Shown here piece by piece: positions 1-6,784 of a stretch of 10,085 bases of DNA (its first letter is position 1; each line of letters begins with the position of its first letter). The notes below the pieces were generated by a model that was not told the origin of the DNA, ran no database searches, and worked only from the letters and a program-made list of their open reading frames with translations. A program made the position numbers and the translations under genes. Origin of the DNA: JANPEF01 sp031413115 (GTDB lineage: Bacteria > Eisenbacteria > RBG-16-71-46 > DASYSL01); NCBI GenBank assembly GCA_031413115.1, contig JANOEH010000050.1, forward strand, positions 1 to 10,085, in the 5' to 3' direction.

Positions 1-765
1 CTGGGAGCGACGTGGGCCCGCGGCGGCGAGGCGGTGCTCATCGCAGCCGCGTTCGATGCGAAGGGCCGGGCGCGGACGCGCCTGACCGCGAGCACCACCG
101 TGCGCCCGACGCCCGGAGGCGCCCGCACGCGCGCCGGGTTCATCCTCGAGACCGAGGCGCGCGCGTTCATCCCACCGCGCGCGCTGCCCGAGAGACGGCC
201 ACGCGCGCACGCCGGCATCCTGCTCGAGTGCAGCGGACCGCATGCGTGGGTGCTCGAGGCGCACGCGACCGACCGTGGACCGTTTGCCGATCCGCGCGCG
301 TGGCTCATCGCCCGCGCGGAGCCTGTGCCGGGCTTGCTGCGTCTCGACCTGCGCCACGACGTGCGGCCGCGGCGCACGCTGCTCGCCGTGCGCTGCACCG
401 CGGGAGCGCTTGCCGGCGGAGCGGAGGCGCGCTTCGATCCGGCAGGGCTGGCCCGGCGCAGCGGCTGGATCGCGGTGCGCGGCCGGCTCGGCGCCGGCGT
501 GGTCGGGCGCCTGGAGACCCGCCTGGGCGGAGGGCGAAGCGCCCCGGTCTACGTGGACACGGACCGCCCGGGCGGGGCGCTCGTCCGGCCCGGCCGGGCC
601 GCCGCGCGCACGCGGGTCGAACTGGCGCGCCCGGGCCGCCTCGAACCCCGGCTGGCGTGGACCCAGGTCGCCACCGCCGAAGGCCGTTCCAGCGAGGTCC
701 GGCTGGCGGTACACTGGTTCACCGGCCCGCCTGCGGGCTCGCCCGACGACCTCGCGACCGAATGA
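1..765 (+). CDS. C-terminal part of a hypothetical protein, possibly beta-barrel (5' truncated)
   Basis: The frame is open from the first base to a TGA at 763-765, giving at least 254 codons, so the gene starts before the window. An internal GTG at 34 exists, but the same coding character continues upstream of it and I do not treat it as the start. I recognise no catalytic or family motif. The product is rich in Arg, Ala and Gly with no Lys-rich or helical stretches. It shows repeated 8-12 residue runs of alternating polar and non-polar residues ending in charged turns, for example around residues 12-36, 72-88, 107-128 and 147-168. This would fit strands of an outer-membrane beta-barrel or another all-beta exported domain, but that is inference. 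The C-terminus has a Trp-Phe pair about 14 residues before the end rather than a terminal aromatic residue. The aminotransferase gene follows after 17 nt, so the two are probably co-transcribed. Confidence 0.6.
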   Translation: MGATWARGGEAVLIAAAFDAKGRARTRLTASTTVRPTPGGARTRAGFILETEARAFIPPRALPERRPRAHAGILLECSGPHAWVLEAHATDRGPFADPRAWLIARAEPVPGLLRLDLRHDVRPRRTLLAVRCTAGALAGGAEARFDPAGLARRSGWIAVRGRLGAGVVGRLETRLGGGRSAPVYVDTDRPGGALVRPGRAAARTRVELARPGRLEPRLAWTQVATAEGRSSEVRLAVHWFTGPPAGSPDDLATE

Positions 766-772
766 CCCCCCT

Positions 773-777
773 GGAGG
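773..777 (+). promoter_or_regulatory. Shine-Dalgarno that decides the aminotransferase start
   Basis: GGAGG lies 5 nt upstream of the ATG at 783. A second in-frame ATG at 762 overlaps the stop of the preceding gene as ATGA and would add seven residues, but it lacks a comparable site. The strong GGAGG favours 783. Confidence 0.75.
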
Positions 778-782
778 CCTGC

Positions 783-1964
783 ATGGATTTCGCCACCCGG
801 ATGTCCCGGCTCGGCACCGAGACTGCATTCGAAGTGCTGGCCCGGGCGCAGGCGCTCGAGGCCCAGGGGAAGTCGGTCGTCCATCTCGAGATCGGCGAGC
901 CCGACTTCGACACGCCCGTGCACATTCGGCGTGCCGCGGCCGACGCGCTCGAGACCGGTTGGACGCACTACGGCCCCTCGGCCGGCCAGCGCGACCTGCG
1001 CGAGGCGATCGCCGCGTCCATCGAGCGGACGCGCGGCATCTACGTCGAGCCCGACCAGGTCGTGGTCACGCCGGGCGGCAAGCCGATCCTGTTCTACACG
1101 ATGCTGACGCTGCTCGAGGAGGGCGACGAGGCGATCTACCCGAACCCGGGCTTCCCCATCTACGAGTCGATGATCGACTTCGTCGGCGCCAAGGCGGTGC
1201 CGCTGCGCCTGCGCGAGGAGCGCGCTTGGTCGTTCGACGTCGACGAGCTCGCCGCGCTGATCACGCCGCGTACCAAGCTGATCGTGCTCAACTCGCCGCA
1301 CAACCCGACCGGCGGCACGCTCGATCATGCGACGCTGCGCGCCATTGCCGCGCTGGCCGAGAAGCATCCGTTCATGATCCTGTCGGACGAGATCTACAGC
1401 CGCATGCTCTACGGCGGCACGCACGAGTCGATCGCCACGTTCCCCGGCCTCCAGGAGCGCACGATCCTGCTCGACGGCTTCTCCAAGACCTATGCCATGA
1501 CCGGTTGGCGCCTGGGCTATGGCGTGATGGCGAAGCCGCTGGCGGTGCACATGGCGCGCCTGATGACCAACAGCAACTCGTGCACCAATACGTTCGTGCA
1601 GAAGGCGGGCGTGGCCGCGTTGAACGGCCCGCAGGGACCGGCCGAGGACATGATCGCCGAGTTCCACCGCCGCCGCGACCGCATCGTCGCGGGCTTGAAC
1701 GCGCTCCCCGGCGTCACCTGCACCACGCCGGGCGGCGCGTTCTACGCGTTCCCGAACATCACCGGCACCGGCATGGCCTCGGCCGACCTGGCGCGCGCGA
1801 TGCTCGACGAGGCCGGCGTGGCGGTGCTCTCGGGAACGGCATTCGGCAAGTACGGCGAGGGTTACCTCCGGCTCTCGTACGCCAACTCGATCGCCAACCT
1901 CGACACCGCGCTCGGCCGCATGGGCGCCTGGCTCGAGGAGAAGTTGAAGGCGCGCCCGCGCTGA
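783..1964 (+). CDS. PLP-dependent class I/II aminotransferase (aspartate aminotransferase-like)
   Basis: This 393-residue protein has the normal length and motif order of fold-type I aminotransferases of the AspB/AspC-like Ib group. They transfer an amino group between an amino acid and a 2-oxo acid in the cytoplasm using pyridoxal phosphate. Visible motifs are the N-terminal GEPDFDTP; the NPTGG loop with Asn174; DEIY with Asp202, which contacts the pyridine nitrogen, and Tyr205; FSKTYAMTGWRLGY with Lys235 as the Schiff-base lysine; and Arg363 in YLRLSYANS, which binds the substrate carboxylate. All expected catalytic residues are present and nothing is truncated. The exact amino-acid substrate cannot be read from the sequence; aspartate, aromatic or branched-chain substrates are all possible. 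The gene probably belongs to an operon with the upstream partial gene. Its stop lies only 4 bp from the stop of the convergent kinase gene, so it has no terminator of its own before that gene. Confidence 0.93.
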   Translation: MDFATRMSRLGTETAFEVLARAQALEAQGKSVVHLEIGEPDFDTPVHIRRAAADALETGWTHYGPSAGQRDLREAIAASIERTRGIYVEPDQVVVTPGGKPILFYTMLTLLEEGDEAIYPNPGFPIYESMIDFVGAKAVPLRLREERAWSFDVDELAALITPRTKLIVLNSPHNPTGGTLDHATLRAIAALAEKHPFMILSDEIYSRMLYGGTHESIATFPGLQERTILLDGFSKTYAMTGWRLGYGVMAKPLAVHMARLMTNSNSCTNTFVQKAGVAALNGPQGPAEDMIAEFHRRRDRIVAGLNALPGVTCTTPGGAFYAFPNITGTGMASADLARAMLDEAGVAVLSGTAFGKYGEGYLRLSYANSIANLDTALGRMGAWLEEKLKARPR

Positions 1965-1968
1965 TCGA

Positions 1969-4857
1969 TCAGGAGTCGTCGCCTGCGGCGACGCGCTCGA
2001 GACCCTTCCGGGCGGCGGTTGCGACGGGAAGAAACTTCGCGTCGGCATGCTCGAGCAGGCGCACCACCCTGCGATACTGGGTCGCGGCCTCTTCTGTGCG
2101 CCCGAGTTGCTCGAGCAGCCGGCCGCGCTCGAGGCTCGCGGGCCCCTGGTGAATCATGTCGTACCAGAAGCTGCCCCGGAGCCCGAGGAGGGCCTCCTCG
2201 GGCCTCCCGAACTCGGTGAGCAACCGGGATCGCAGGTAGCGTTCGTGCGTGAGCGTGCGAAACCCCATGCGCGCGCCCGGCTGGCTCCAGATCTTCTGGC
2301 CCTCGAGCAGGGCGAGCGACTCCCGGTGTCGTCCCTGCACGTAGGCGAGCCGCGCCCGGATCGACATGGCGTAGACCTGGCTCCACGCACGCTCGACCTC
2401 GGAGTCCCGGAATTGCTCGAGTCGGCCGGCGAAGTGCTCCGCCCGTTCCGCGCGACCGGCCGCCGCGTCGAGAAGTCCGAGCACGTAGAGGCGTGTCGTC
2501 GTCCACGATCCCTCGAACTTCAGGTAGTTCGTCCCCGCGATGCTGCCTGCGAACGACTCGTCCGACTCCGGGAGCCCGGCAAGGGCCCCGTACAGGCTGT
2601 CGCGAATCGAGGGTTCCTGCGGGACGGCCAGATCGCACGCCGTGAGCGCCCCGTAGATCGTCGCGATGGAGGGGTTGAACTCGCGCGCCTTGCGCAGCCA
2701 CGAGCGGGCGGCCGCTTCGTTGCCCCGGCCCTGTTCCATCCAGGAAGAGCGGATCCGGGCATAGAGGCGGTGGACGAGAGGCTGCCCGGGCCGGTCCGCG
2801 AGTGCCAGCGCCCGAAGCGCCCCGTCGATATCCTCTTCGCGGAGGAAGGGGTCGGTCGCCATGATCAGAAGATCCGGGTCCGCCGGCTCGCGTCCCGCGA
2901 GAAACTCCAGGGCCTCTTCGCGCTGCCCGGCGAAGACCATTTGCTGGTAGCGAAGGAAGTCCCCGTCCCGAGGATCCTCGAACGTCGCGAGCAAGCGCTT
3001 TGCGATGGAGTCCGCGCGGGCCTTGTTCTTGTCGCCGAGCGCAAACGTGTACGCGTGATTGAGCGCTTCGAAATCGTCCGGGGCGAGCTGGAGCAGGCGG
3101 CTGTTCACGTCCTTCGTATCCTCGACCCGGATTCCGGCGACCGTCTGGTACACCGCGAGCGTGCGTCCCAACCCCCGCCAGGCCTCGACATCGTAGGGGT
3201 CCGAGTCGGTGAGCTGGCGGTAGGCCTTGATCGATCGATCGACATCGCCGGTCACATAGCCGGACACCGCATCGAAGTAGAGCTGCTCCCGGGAGGACCA
3301 GTTCGGCGCCGCCCGGCGCGCATGGCCGATCGTTTCGCGGGCTTGATCGAACTCCCCGATCGCGGCGTAAGACTCGACCAGACGGTTCCACGCCAGCGCG
3401 TACGTGGTGTCGGCCGCGACGGCGGCCGCGTAGTAGGCCACCGCTGCGCCCGAACCCCCGGCCCGCGAGGCAGCTTCCCCGTCGAGGTACGCGCGAATCG
3501 CGGCCAGGGGGCGCGGAGCCCGCGAGGCCACCGCCGCGTACTCGGAGGTCGCGCCCGGCCACGCGGCCAGGAGTCCGGCTGCGACACGGGCGACGAGCAC
3601 GCTCATCGAGTCGATGTCGCCTTCGCTGCTCGCGGAGAACTCGACGGAGTCCATGGCCGCACCACCGAAGAAGCGGGCGCTCACCCGCAGGTGATCCCCG
3701 ACGATCATCGCCTCCCCGCTGAGCCGCCGATCGGCGCCGAGGCGAGTGAGCAATCGGTTCCGGGCCGCCGGGTCGTCGAGCACCCCTGGACTTCCCTCGA
3801 TCGCCTGCAGGAGGGTACGCGGGTCGACGCATCGTCGGGCCGCCGATCCGTTCAGTTCGTCCGCGAGCAGGCTGGCGAGTCCGGTCGCCAGATATTGCGC
3901 TTCGCCGCCGCCGTGCACTTGGAACGGAAGCACCGCGGCCACCGGCTCGGAGGGCCGCGGCGACGCCTCGTGCGAGCCGCCGGGAATGAAGCGAACGGCC
4001 AACCAGGCGGCCGCGACGACCAGGCCCAGTCCGGCGAGAACGAGCCCGGCCCGACGCACTCGTGGGATGGTCGGCGCCGTGCCCGTGAGGGCATCGCGCA
4101 TCGCGGCGGCCGAGGGGAAGCGGTCGTCCGGCGCCGGCGCGAGCGAGCGCTCGAGGATGCGAGCGAACTCCCTGGAGATCTCCGGGTTCTCGTCCCGGAT
4201 CCTCGCGGTCCCCTGTGCGGCCCGCCCGGTGACGGCCTCGAAGAGAACGCAACCCAGGCTGTACACATCGCTGCGGCCGTCGAGCCGGAGATCGCCGACC
4301 GCCTGCTCCGGGCTCATGTAACGGGGTGTCCCGATCACCGCCCCCGTGGTGGTGAGCGCCGCGTTCTCGGCTCCGCGGATCGCGCGACTGATGCCGAAGT
4401 CCGCGAGGTACGCATGTCCCTCCGCGAGCAGGATGTTCTCGGGCTTCACGTCGCGGTGAATCTCGCCATGATGGTGCGCGTAGGCGAGGGCGTCGGCGAT
4501 CTCGAAGGCGATTCGTCGAACCGTCGCCTCATCGATCCGCCCGTTCGCGCGCAGGCGTTCGCGGAGGTTCTGCCCCTCGATCAGCGGCATGACGTAGAAG
4601 GCGGAGGAGGTCGTGCGCCCGGAATCCAGCACGGGAATGAGGTGCGGATGCTGGAGTCGTGCGCTGGTGCGGATTTCGCGCAGGAATCGGTCGATGCCGA
4701 TCGCGTTCGCCAGCTCGGGATGAAGGACCTTGATGGCGACCGGCCGATCGTGACGAAGATCCCACGCCCGGTACACGGTGGCCATGCCGCCGCGGCCGAC
4801 CTCGGCATCGACCCGGAACTGCGACTGGACCGCAGTCTTGAGTTCTTCAGGAATCAT
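1969..4857 (-). CDS. Transmembrane Hanks-type Ser/Thr protein kinase with TolB/FlgO-like and TPR C-terminal region
   Basis: This 962-residue protein should phosphorylate Ser/Thr on cytoplasmic targets. The kinase domain (about 15-258) has the Gly-rich loop GRGGMATV (21-28), Lys43 in AIK, helix-C Glu61, HRDVKPEN with catalytic Asp136, DFG at 153-155, Thr-rich activation loop residues 169-171, SPE (182-184) and Asp197 in SDVYSLG. All catalytic residues are intact. The lobe between helix F and Arg246 is about 15 residues shorter than in PknB, and the usual PPF/helix-G segment is missing. A single membrane span (about 269-291) follows PRVRR, which suggests the kinase is inside and residues 292-962 are outside the cytoplasmic membrane. 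Residues 305-436 begin AVLPF and resemble TolB/FlgO-like segments; TPR-like helical pairs follow (clear at 468-560 and 905-940). No PASTA repeats are present. The ATG at 4857 has GGAG 6 nt upstream; the frame extends 39 codons further but without support. It is transcribed alone, divergently from the lamin-tail gene. Confidence 0.92.
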   Translation of the reverse strand: MIPEELKTAVQSQFRVDAEVGRGGMATVYRAWDLRHDRPVAIKVLHPELANAIGIDRFLREIRTSARLQHPHLIPVLDSGRTTSSAFYVMPLIEGQNLRERLRANGRIDEATVRRIAFEIADALAYAHHHGEIHRDVKPENILLAEGHAYLADFGISRAIRGAENAALTTTGAVIGTPRYMSPEQAVGDLRLDGRSDVYSLGCVLFEAVTGRAAQGTARIRDENPEISREFARILERSLAPAPDDRFPSAAAMRDALTGTAPTIPRVRRAGLVLAGLGLVVAAAWLAVRFIPGGSHEASPRPSEPVAAVLPFQVHGGGEAQYLATGLASLLADELNGSAARRCVDPRTLLQAIEGSPGVLDDPAARNRLLTRLGADRRLSGEAMIVGDHLRVSARFFGGAAMDSVEFSASSEGDIDSMSVLVARVAAGLLAAWPGATSEYAAVASRAPRPLAAIRAYLDGEAASRAGGSGAAVAYYAAAVAADTTYALAWNRLVESYAAIGEFDQARETIGHARRAAPNWSSREQLYFDAVSGYVTGDVDRSIKAYRQLTDSDPYDVEAWRGLGRTLAVYQTVAGIRVEDTKDVNSRLLQLAPDDFEALNHAYTFALGDKNKARADSIAKRLLATFEDPRDGDFLRYQQMVFAGQREEALEFLAGREPADPDLLIMATDPFLREEDIDGALRALALADRPGQPLVHRLYARIRSSWMEQGRGNEAAARSWLRKAREFNPSIATIYGALTACDLAVPQEPSIRDSLYGALAGLPESDESFAGSIAGTNYLKFEGSWTTTRLYVLGLLDAAAGRAERAEHFAGRLEQFRDSEVERAWSQVYAMSIRARLAYVQGRHRESLALLEGQKIWSQPGARMGFRTLTHERYLRSRLLTEFGRPEEALLGLRGSFWYDMIHQGPASLERGRLLEQLGRTEEAATQYRRVVRLLEHADAKFLPVATAARKGLERVAAGDDS
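1977..1993. other. Small GC hairpin beside the convergent stop codons
   Basis: A perfect 7-bp stem (1977-1983 with 1987-1993) and a TGC loop lie 12 nt after the aminotransferase stop, inside the last codons of the kinase gene. There is no T-tract on either side, so it is not a standard terminator. It might stabilise mRNA 3' ends, or it may simply be a coding coincidence. Confidence 0.25.
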
Positions 4858-4863
4858 CGCCGT

Positions 4864-4867
4864 CTCC
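4864..4867 (-). promoter_or_regulatory. Shine-Dalgarno of the kinase gene
   Basis: Read on the minus strand, GGAG sits 6 nt upstream of the ATG at 4857-4855. This fixes the kinase start and excludes the upstream in-frame extension to 4974, which runs through the operator-like palindrome and has no kinase-like sequence. Confidence 0.65.
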
Positions 4868-4885
4868 GCAACGGGGGGCAACACG

Positions 4886-4914
4886 AGCGTAGGAAGGCTA
4901 TTCGATCTCCACAA
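4886..4914 (-). promoter_or_regulatory. Weak candidate sigma70-like promoter for the kinase
   Basis: On the minus strand TTGTGG (4914-4909) is followed after 17 nt by TACGCT (4891-4886). Each box matches the consensus at only three of six positions. The spacing is right and the position would give a leader of about 20-25 nt containing the GGAG site. In GC-rich DNA such weak matches arise easily by chance. Confidence 0.25.
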
Positions 4915-4935
4915 TCGTTGCACGCGGTAAACCGA

Positions 4936-4952
4936 TGTCCACGGCGTGGACA
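4936..4952. promoter_or_regulatory. Operator-like perfect inverted repeat in the divergent spacer
   Basis: TGTCCAC (4936-4942), a 3-nt spacer GGC, and GTGGACA (4946-4952) form a perfect 17-bp inverted repeat midway between the divergent kinase and lamin-tail genes. A further GTCCACG copy occurs at 4969-4975, making a second possible half-site 33 bp along. Size and symmetry fit a dimeric helix-turn-helix repressor or activator site. It lies upstream of the candidate kinase -35 box. No regulator gene is in the window, and a cruciform or mRNA hairpin is an alternative explanation. Confidence 0.4.
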
Positions 4953-5053
4953 CCAGTTTGAACGGCCGGTCCACGCGGGGTCCCTATCGATGGCCCTTTG
5001 GTGTCTGGTCCCGCTCTTGCTTCACGTGTGGCTGCCCCCGCGACCGCCCCCGC

Positions 5054-5057
5054 GGAG
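5054..5057 (+). promoter_or_regulatory. Shine-Dalgarno that decides the lamin-tail protein start
   Basis: GGAG lies 7 nt upstream of the ATG at 5065. An earlier in-frame ATG at 4990 would add 25 residues, including a Pro/Arg-rich stretch ahead of a perfectly good signal peptide, and has no clear ribosome site. The 5065 start is therefore preferred. Confidence 0.6.
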
Positions 5058-5064
5058 AAGCAAC

Positions 5065-5721
5065 ATGTCCATCATGACCATGACCCGCTCGCGCCGGATC
5101 CTCGTGTTCGGCGCGGTCCTCGCGCTGTCCACCGCCCTCGCCCTCGTGCACGTCGGTGCGGCGGCGTGCGACGTGCGCCTCAACGAGTTCATGGCCGCCC
5201 CCGGCCAGGACTGGGACGGCAACGCGTTGTACTCCGCCCGCGACGACGAGTGGATCGAGCTGATCAACTTCGGGCTGCCCACCGACCTGTCCGAGTACGT
5301 GCTCACCGACGCCGACTCGACCTGGCGCTGGCGCGGCTCGGGATCGATCGGTATGGCCGAGCACCGCGCGATCTTCGGCTCCGATGCCGTGGCCTGGCAG
5401 GGCGCGAACGGGCAGTCGATCGCCGGCTTCTCGCTGGCCAACGCGGGCGACACCGTGCGGCTTTGGCACGTGACCGCCGGCGAGACGCTGCTGGTCGAGA
5501 GCTACACCTACAAGGCGCACGAGGGTGGCACCAACCGCTCGCTCGGTCGGAATCCCGACATGACCGGCGATTGGGCGCTGTTCGACGGGCTCAATCCGTA
5601 CACCGGCGCGCTCACCCCGCAGGGCAACGGCTGCATGCCGACGCCCCGCAACGTGAACGGTTGCGCGATCACTCCGGCCGATCCGTCGAGCTGGGGCCGC
5701 GTGAAGGCGGTCTACCGGTAG
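5065..5721 (+). CDS. Secreted lamin-tail-domain (LTD) protein
   Basis: This 218-residue protein starts with a signal peptide: Arg-rich n-region, hydrophobic core at about 12-31, and a cleavage region GAAAC around residue 34. Cys35 could be the first mature residue. The tripeptide before it is AAA, not a classical lipobox, so signal peptidase I is likelier than a lipoprotein. The mature part is one lamin tail domain (about 36-152), an Ig-like beta-sandwich. Its hallmarks are VRLNEFMAAP at the start, DEWIELIN (61-68), LSEYVLTDA, FSLANAGDTVRLW (122-134) and ESYTYK. GRNPD and DWALFDGLNPYTGALTP follow, as is usual after bacterial LTDs. Bacterial LTDs occur in exported nucleases and surface proteins, but no nuclease or other catalytic domain is present here, so a binding or structural role is inferred. 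Cys190 and Cys200 bracket a short loop and could form a disulfide. It ends in WGRVKAVYR. The gene stands alone, divergent from the kinase and followed by a strong hairpin. Confidence 0.85.
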   Translation: MSIMTMTRSRRILVFGAVLALSTALALVHVGAAACDVRLNEFMAAPGQDWDGNALYSARDDEWIELINFGLPTDLSEYVLTDADSTWRWRGSGSIGMAEHRAIFGSDAVAWQGANGQSIAGFSLANAGDTVRLWHVTAGETLLVESYTYKAHEGGTNRSLGRNPDMTGDWALFDGLNPYTGALTPQGNGCMPTPRNVNGCAITPADPSSWGRVKAVYR

Positions 5722-5740
5722 CGGGTGGCGCGCAGAAGCA

Positions 5741-5786
5741 GGGACGGGGGCGCGGGCGGCGGGGGCCCGCGCCTTCCCCCGGTCCC
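5741..5786 (+). terminator. Large GC-rich hairpin after the lamin-tail gene (terminator-like, no U-tract)
   Basis: Twenty nt after the lamin-tail stop, GGCGCGGGC (5749-5757) pairs perfectly with 5765-5773 around a 7-nt loop. The stem continues through three G-C pairs (5746-5748 with 5776-5778, past a TT bulge) and then GGGAC (5741-5745) with GTCCC (5782-5786). The 17 pairs total would be very stable. No T-run follows, so termination would need Rho or another mechanism; it may equally protect the mRNA end. It overlaps the possible -35 region of the next gene. Confidence 0.45.
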
Positions 5787-5802
5787 GGGCGCATGCTAGA
5801 TT
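5774..5802 (+). promoter_or_regulatory. Candidate extended -10 promoter for the transketolase operon
   Basis: TG-C-TAGATT (5794-5802) fits an extended -10 motif, TGnTAnnnT. TTCCCC at 5774-5779, 17 nt upstream of the -10, is a poor -35 match (three of six). The -10 ends only 9 nt before the ATG at 5812, so transcription would begin at or within a few bases of the start codon. No Shine-Dalgarno is visible in between, which agrees with a leaderless mRNA. This is inferred from position and motif only. Confidence 0.45.
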
Positions 5803-5811
5803 TCCAGTCCC

Positions 5812-6750
5812 ATGTCCGAGACCGCCTCCCAGATCGCCGCCGAAGACGCGCTCGCCGCCCGCCTCACGACGGGGCGCTGTCACGCGCGCGGCCGGCTCCA
5901 GTTCTCGCTCGACGAGTTGAAGGGCATGTCGCTGCGCATCCGCCGCGACATCATCACCATGCTCATCGACGCCGGCTCGGGCCACTCGGGCGGGCCGCTG
6001 TCGTGTGCCGACTTCGGCGTGGTGCTGTTCTTCCACGAGCTGAACCTCGACCCGATCGATCCCACGTGGGTCGAGCGCGACTTCTGGCATTTCTCGATCG
6101 GCCACGTCACGCCCGTCATCTACTCGCTGATGGCGGAGCGCGGCTACTTCGCGCTCGCCGACCTGATGAAGTTCCGCAAGTTCGACGGCCACCTGCAGGG
6201 CCATCCATCGCGGCACGACACGCCGGGCATCGAGGTCTCGGCCGGTTCGCTGGGCCAGGGCCTGTCGATCTGCAACGGCGTGGCACTCGCCTCGCGGCTG
6301 GATCGCAATCCACGCCGCGTCTACTGCGTGATGGGCGATGGCGAGCAGCAGGAGGGGCAGGTGTGGGAGGCGGTGATGTCGGCCGCGCACTTCAAGCTCG
6401 ACAACCTGTGCGCCGTCATCGACTACAACCGGAAGCAGATCGACGGCGACGTCGAGGACATCATGGGCATCGCCCCGTTGGCCGAGAAGTACCGCTCGTT
6501 CAACTGGAACGTGGTCGAGGTCGACGGCCACGATCCCGCGCAGGTGATCGCCGGCTTCGCCGCGGCGCGCACGCACAAGGGCCGCCCGAGCGTGCTGCTG
6601 GCGCACACCGTGATGGGGCAGGGCATCTCGTACATGGCCGACGACTATCGCTGGCACGGCAAGCCGCCGAAGCGGGACGAGGGCAACACGGCCCTGATCG
6701 AGCTCGGCACCACCTACGACGCGTGGAAAGCCCGGCTTCTCGCCGGCTGA
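5812..6750 (+). CDS. Transketolase, N-terminal (TPP-binding) subunit
   Basis: This 312-residue protein matches the N-terminal half of transketolase, which binds the thiamine-diphosphate pyrophosphate and Mg2+. The two-subunit enzyme moves two-carbon ketol units between sugar phosphates in the non-oxidative pentose-phosphate pathway. Visible signatures are GSGHSGGPLS with His58, SIGHV with His98, GHLQGHPSR with His131, GSLGQGLS (145-152), and the ThDP motif beginning GDGEQQEGQ (175-183) and ending at Asn206 in IDYN. MGQG and RWHGKPP with His282 lie near the end. The second residue of the usual GHPGG is Ser here (GHSGG). Residues 1-30 are an N-terminal extension before the FSLDELKGMSLRIRRDI helix. 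A start at Met39 would cut into that helix, so 5812 is preferred although no Shine-Dalgarno is seen. The partner subunit begins 34 nt downstream. Full-length fused transketolases have about 650 residues, and the two halves here sum to 637. Confidence 0.93.
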   Translation: MSETASQIAAEDALAARLTTGRCHARGRLQFSLDELKGMSLRIRRDIITMLIDAGSGHSGGPLSCADFGVVLFFHELNLDPIDPTWVERDFWHFSIGHVTPVIYSLMAERGYFALADLMKFRKFDGHLQGHPSRHDTPGIEVSAGSLGQGLSICNGVALASRLDRNPRRVYCVMGDGEQQEGQVWEAVMSAAHFKLDNLCAVIDYNRKQIDGDVEDIMGIAPLAEKYRSFNWNVVEVDGHDPAQVIAGFAAARTHKGRPSVLLAHTVMGQGISYMADDYRWHGKPPKRDEGNTALIELGTTYDAWKARLLAG

Positions 6751-6784
6751 GGCGCGCCGCCCCGCCGCACCGGAGATCGCCGCC

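Noticed and set aside
4958..4990. TTGAAC (4958-4963) with TATCGA (4985-4990) as promoter of the lamin-tail gene
   Set aside because: The spacing is 21 nt, outside the usual 16-18, and both boxes are partial matches. The true promoter of this gene is not evident.
1964..4991. ATCGAT at both borders of the kinase gene (1964-1969 and 4986-4991) as possible insertion footprints
   Set aside because: A 6-bp palindrome is expected often by chance, similar GATCGATCG runs occur inside the kinase gene (near 3230), and there is no transposase or longer flanking repeat.
2047..5064. Very long + strand open frame opposite the kinase gene, running in frame into the lamin-tail gene (1224 codons in total)
   Set aside because: It is in codon register with the kinase on the other strand, has Arg/Gly/Val-rich composition with no domain, and arises because GC-rich coding DNA rarely contains stop codons in its mirror frame. 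The kinase motifs are unmistakable.
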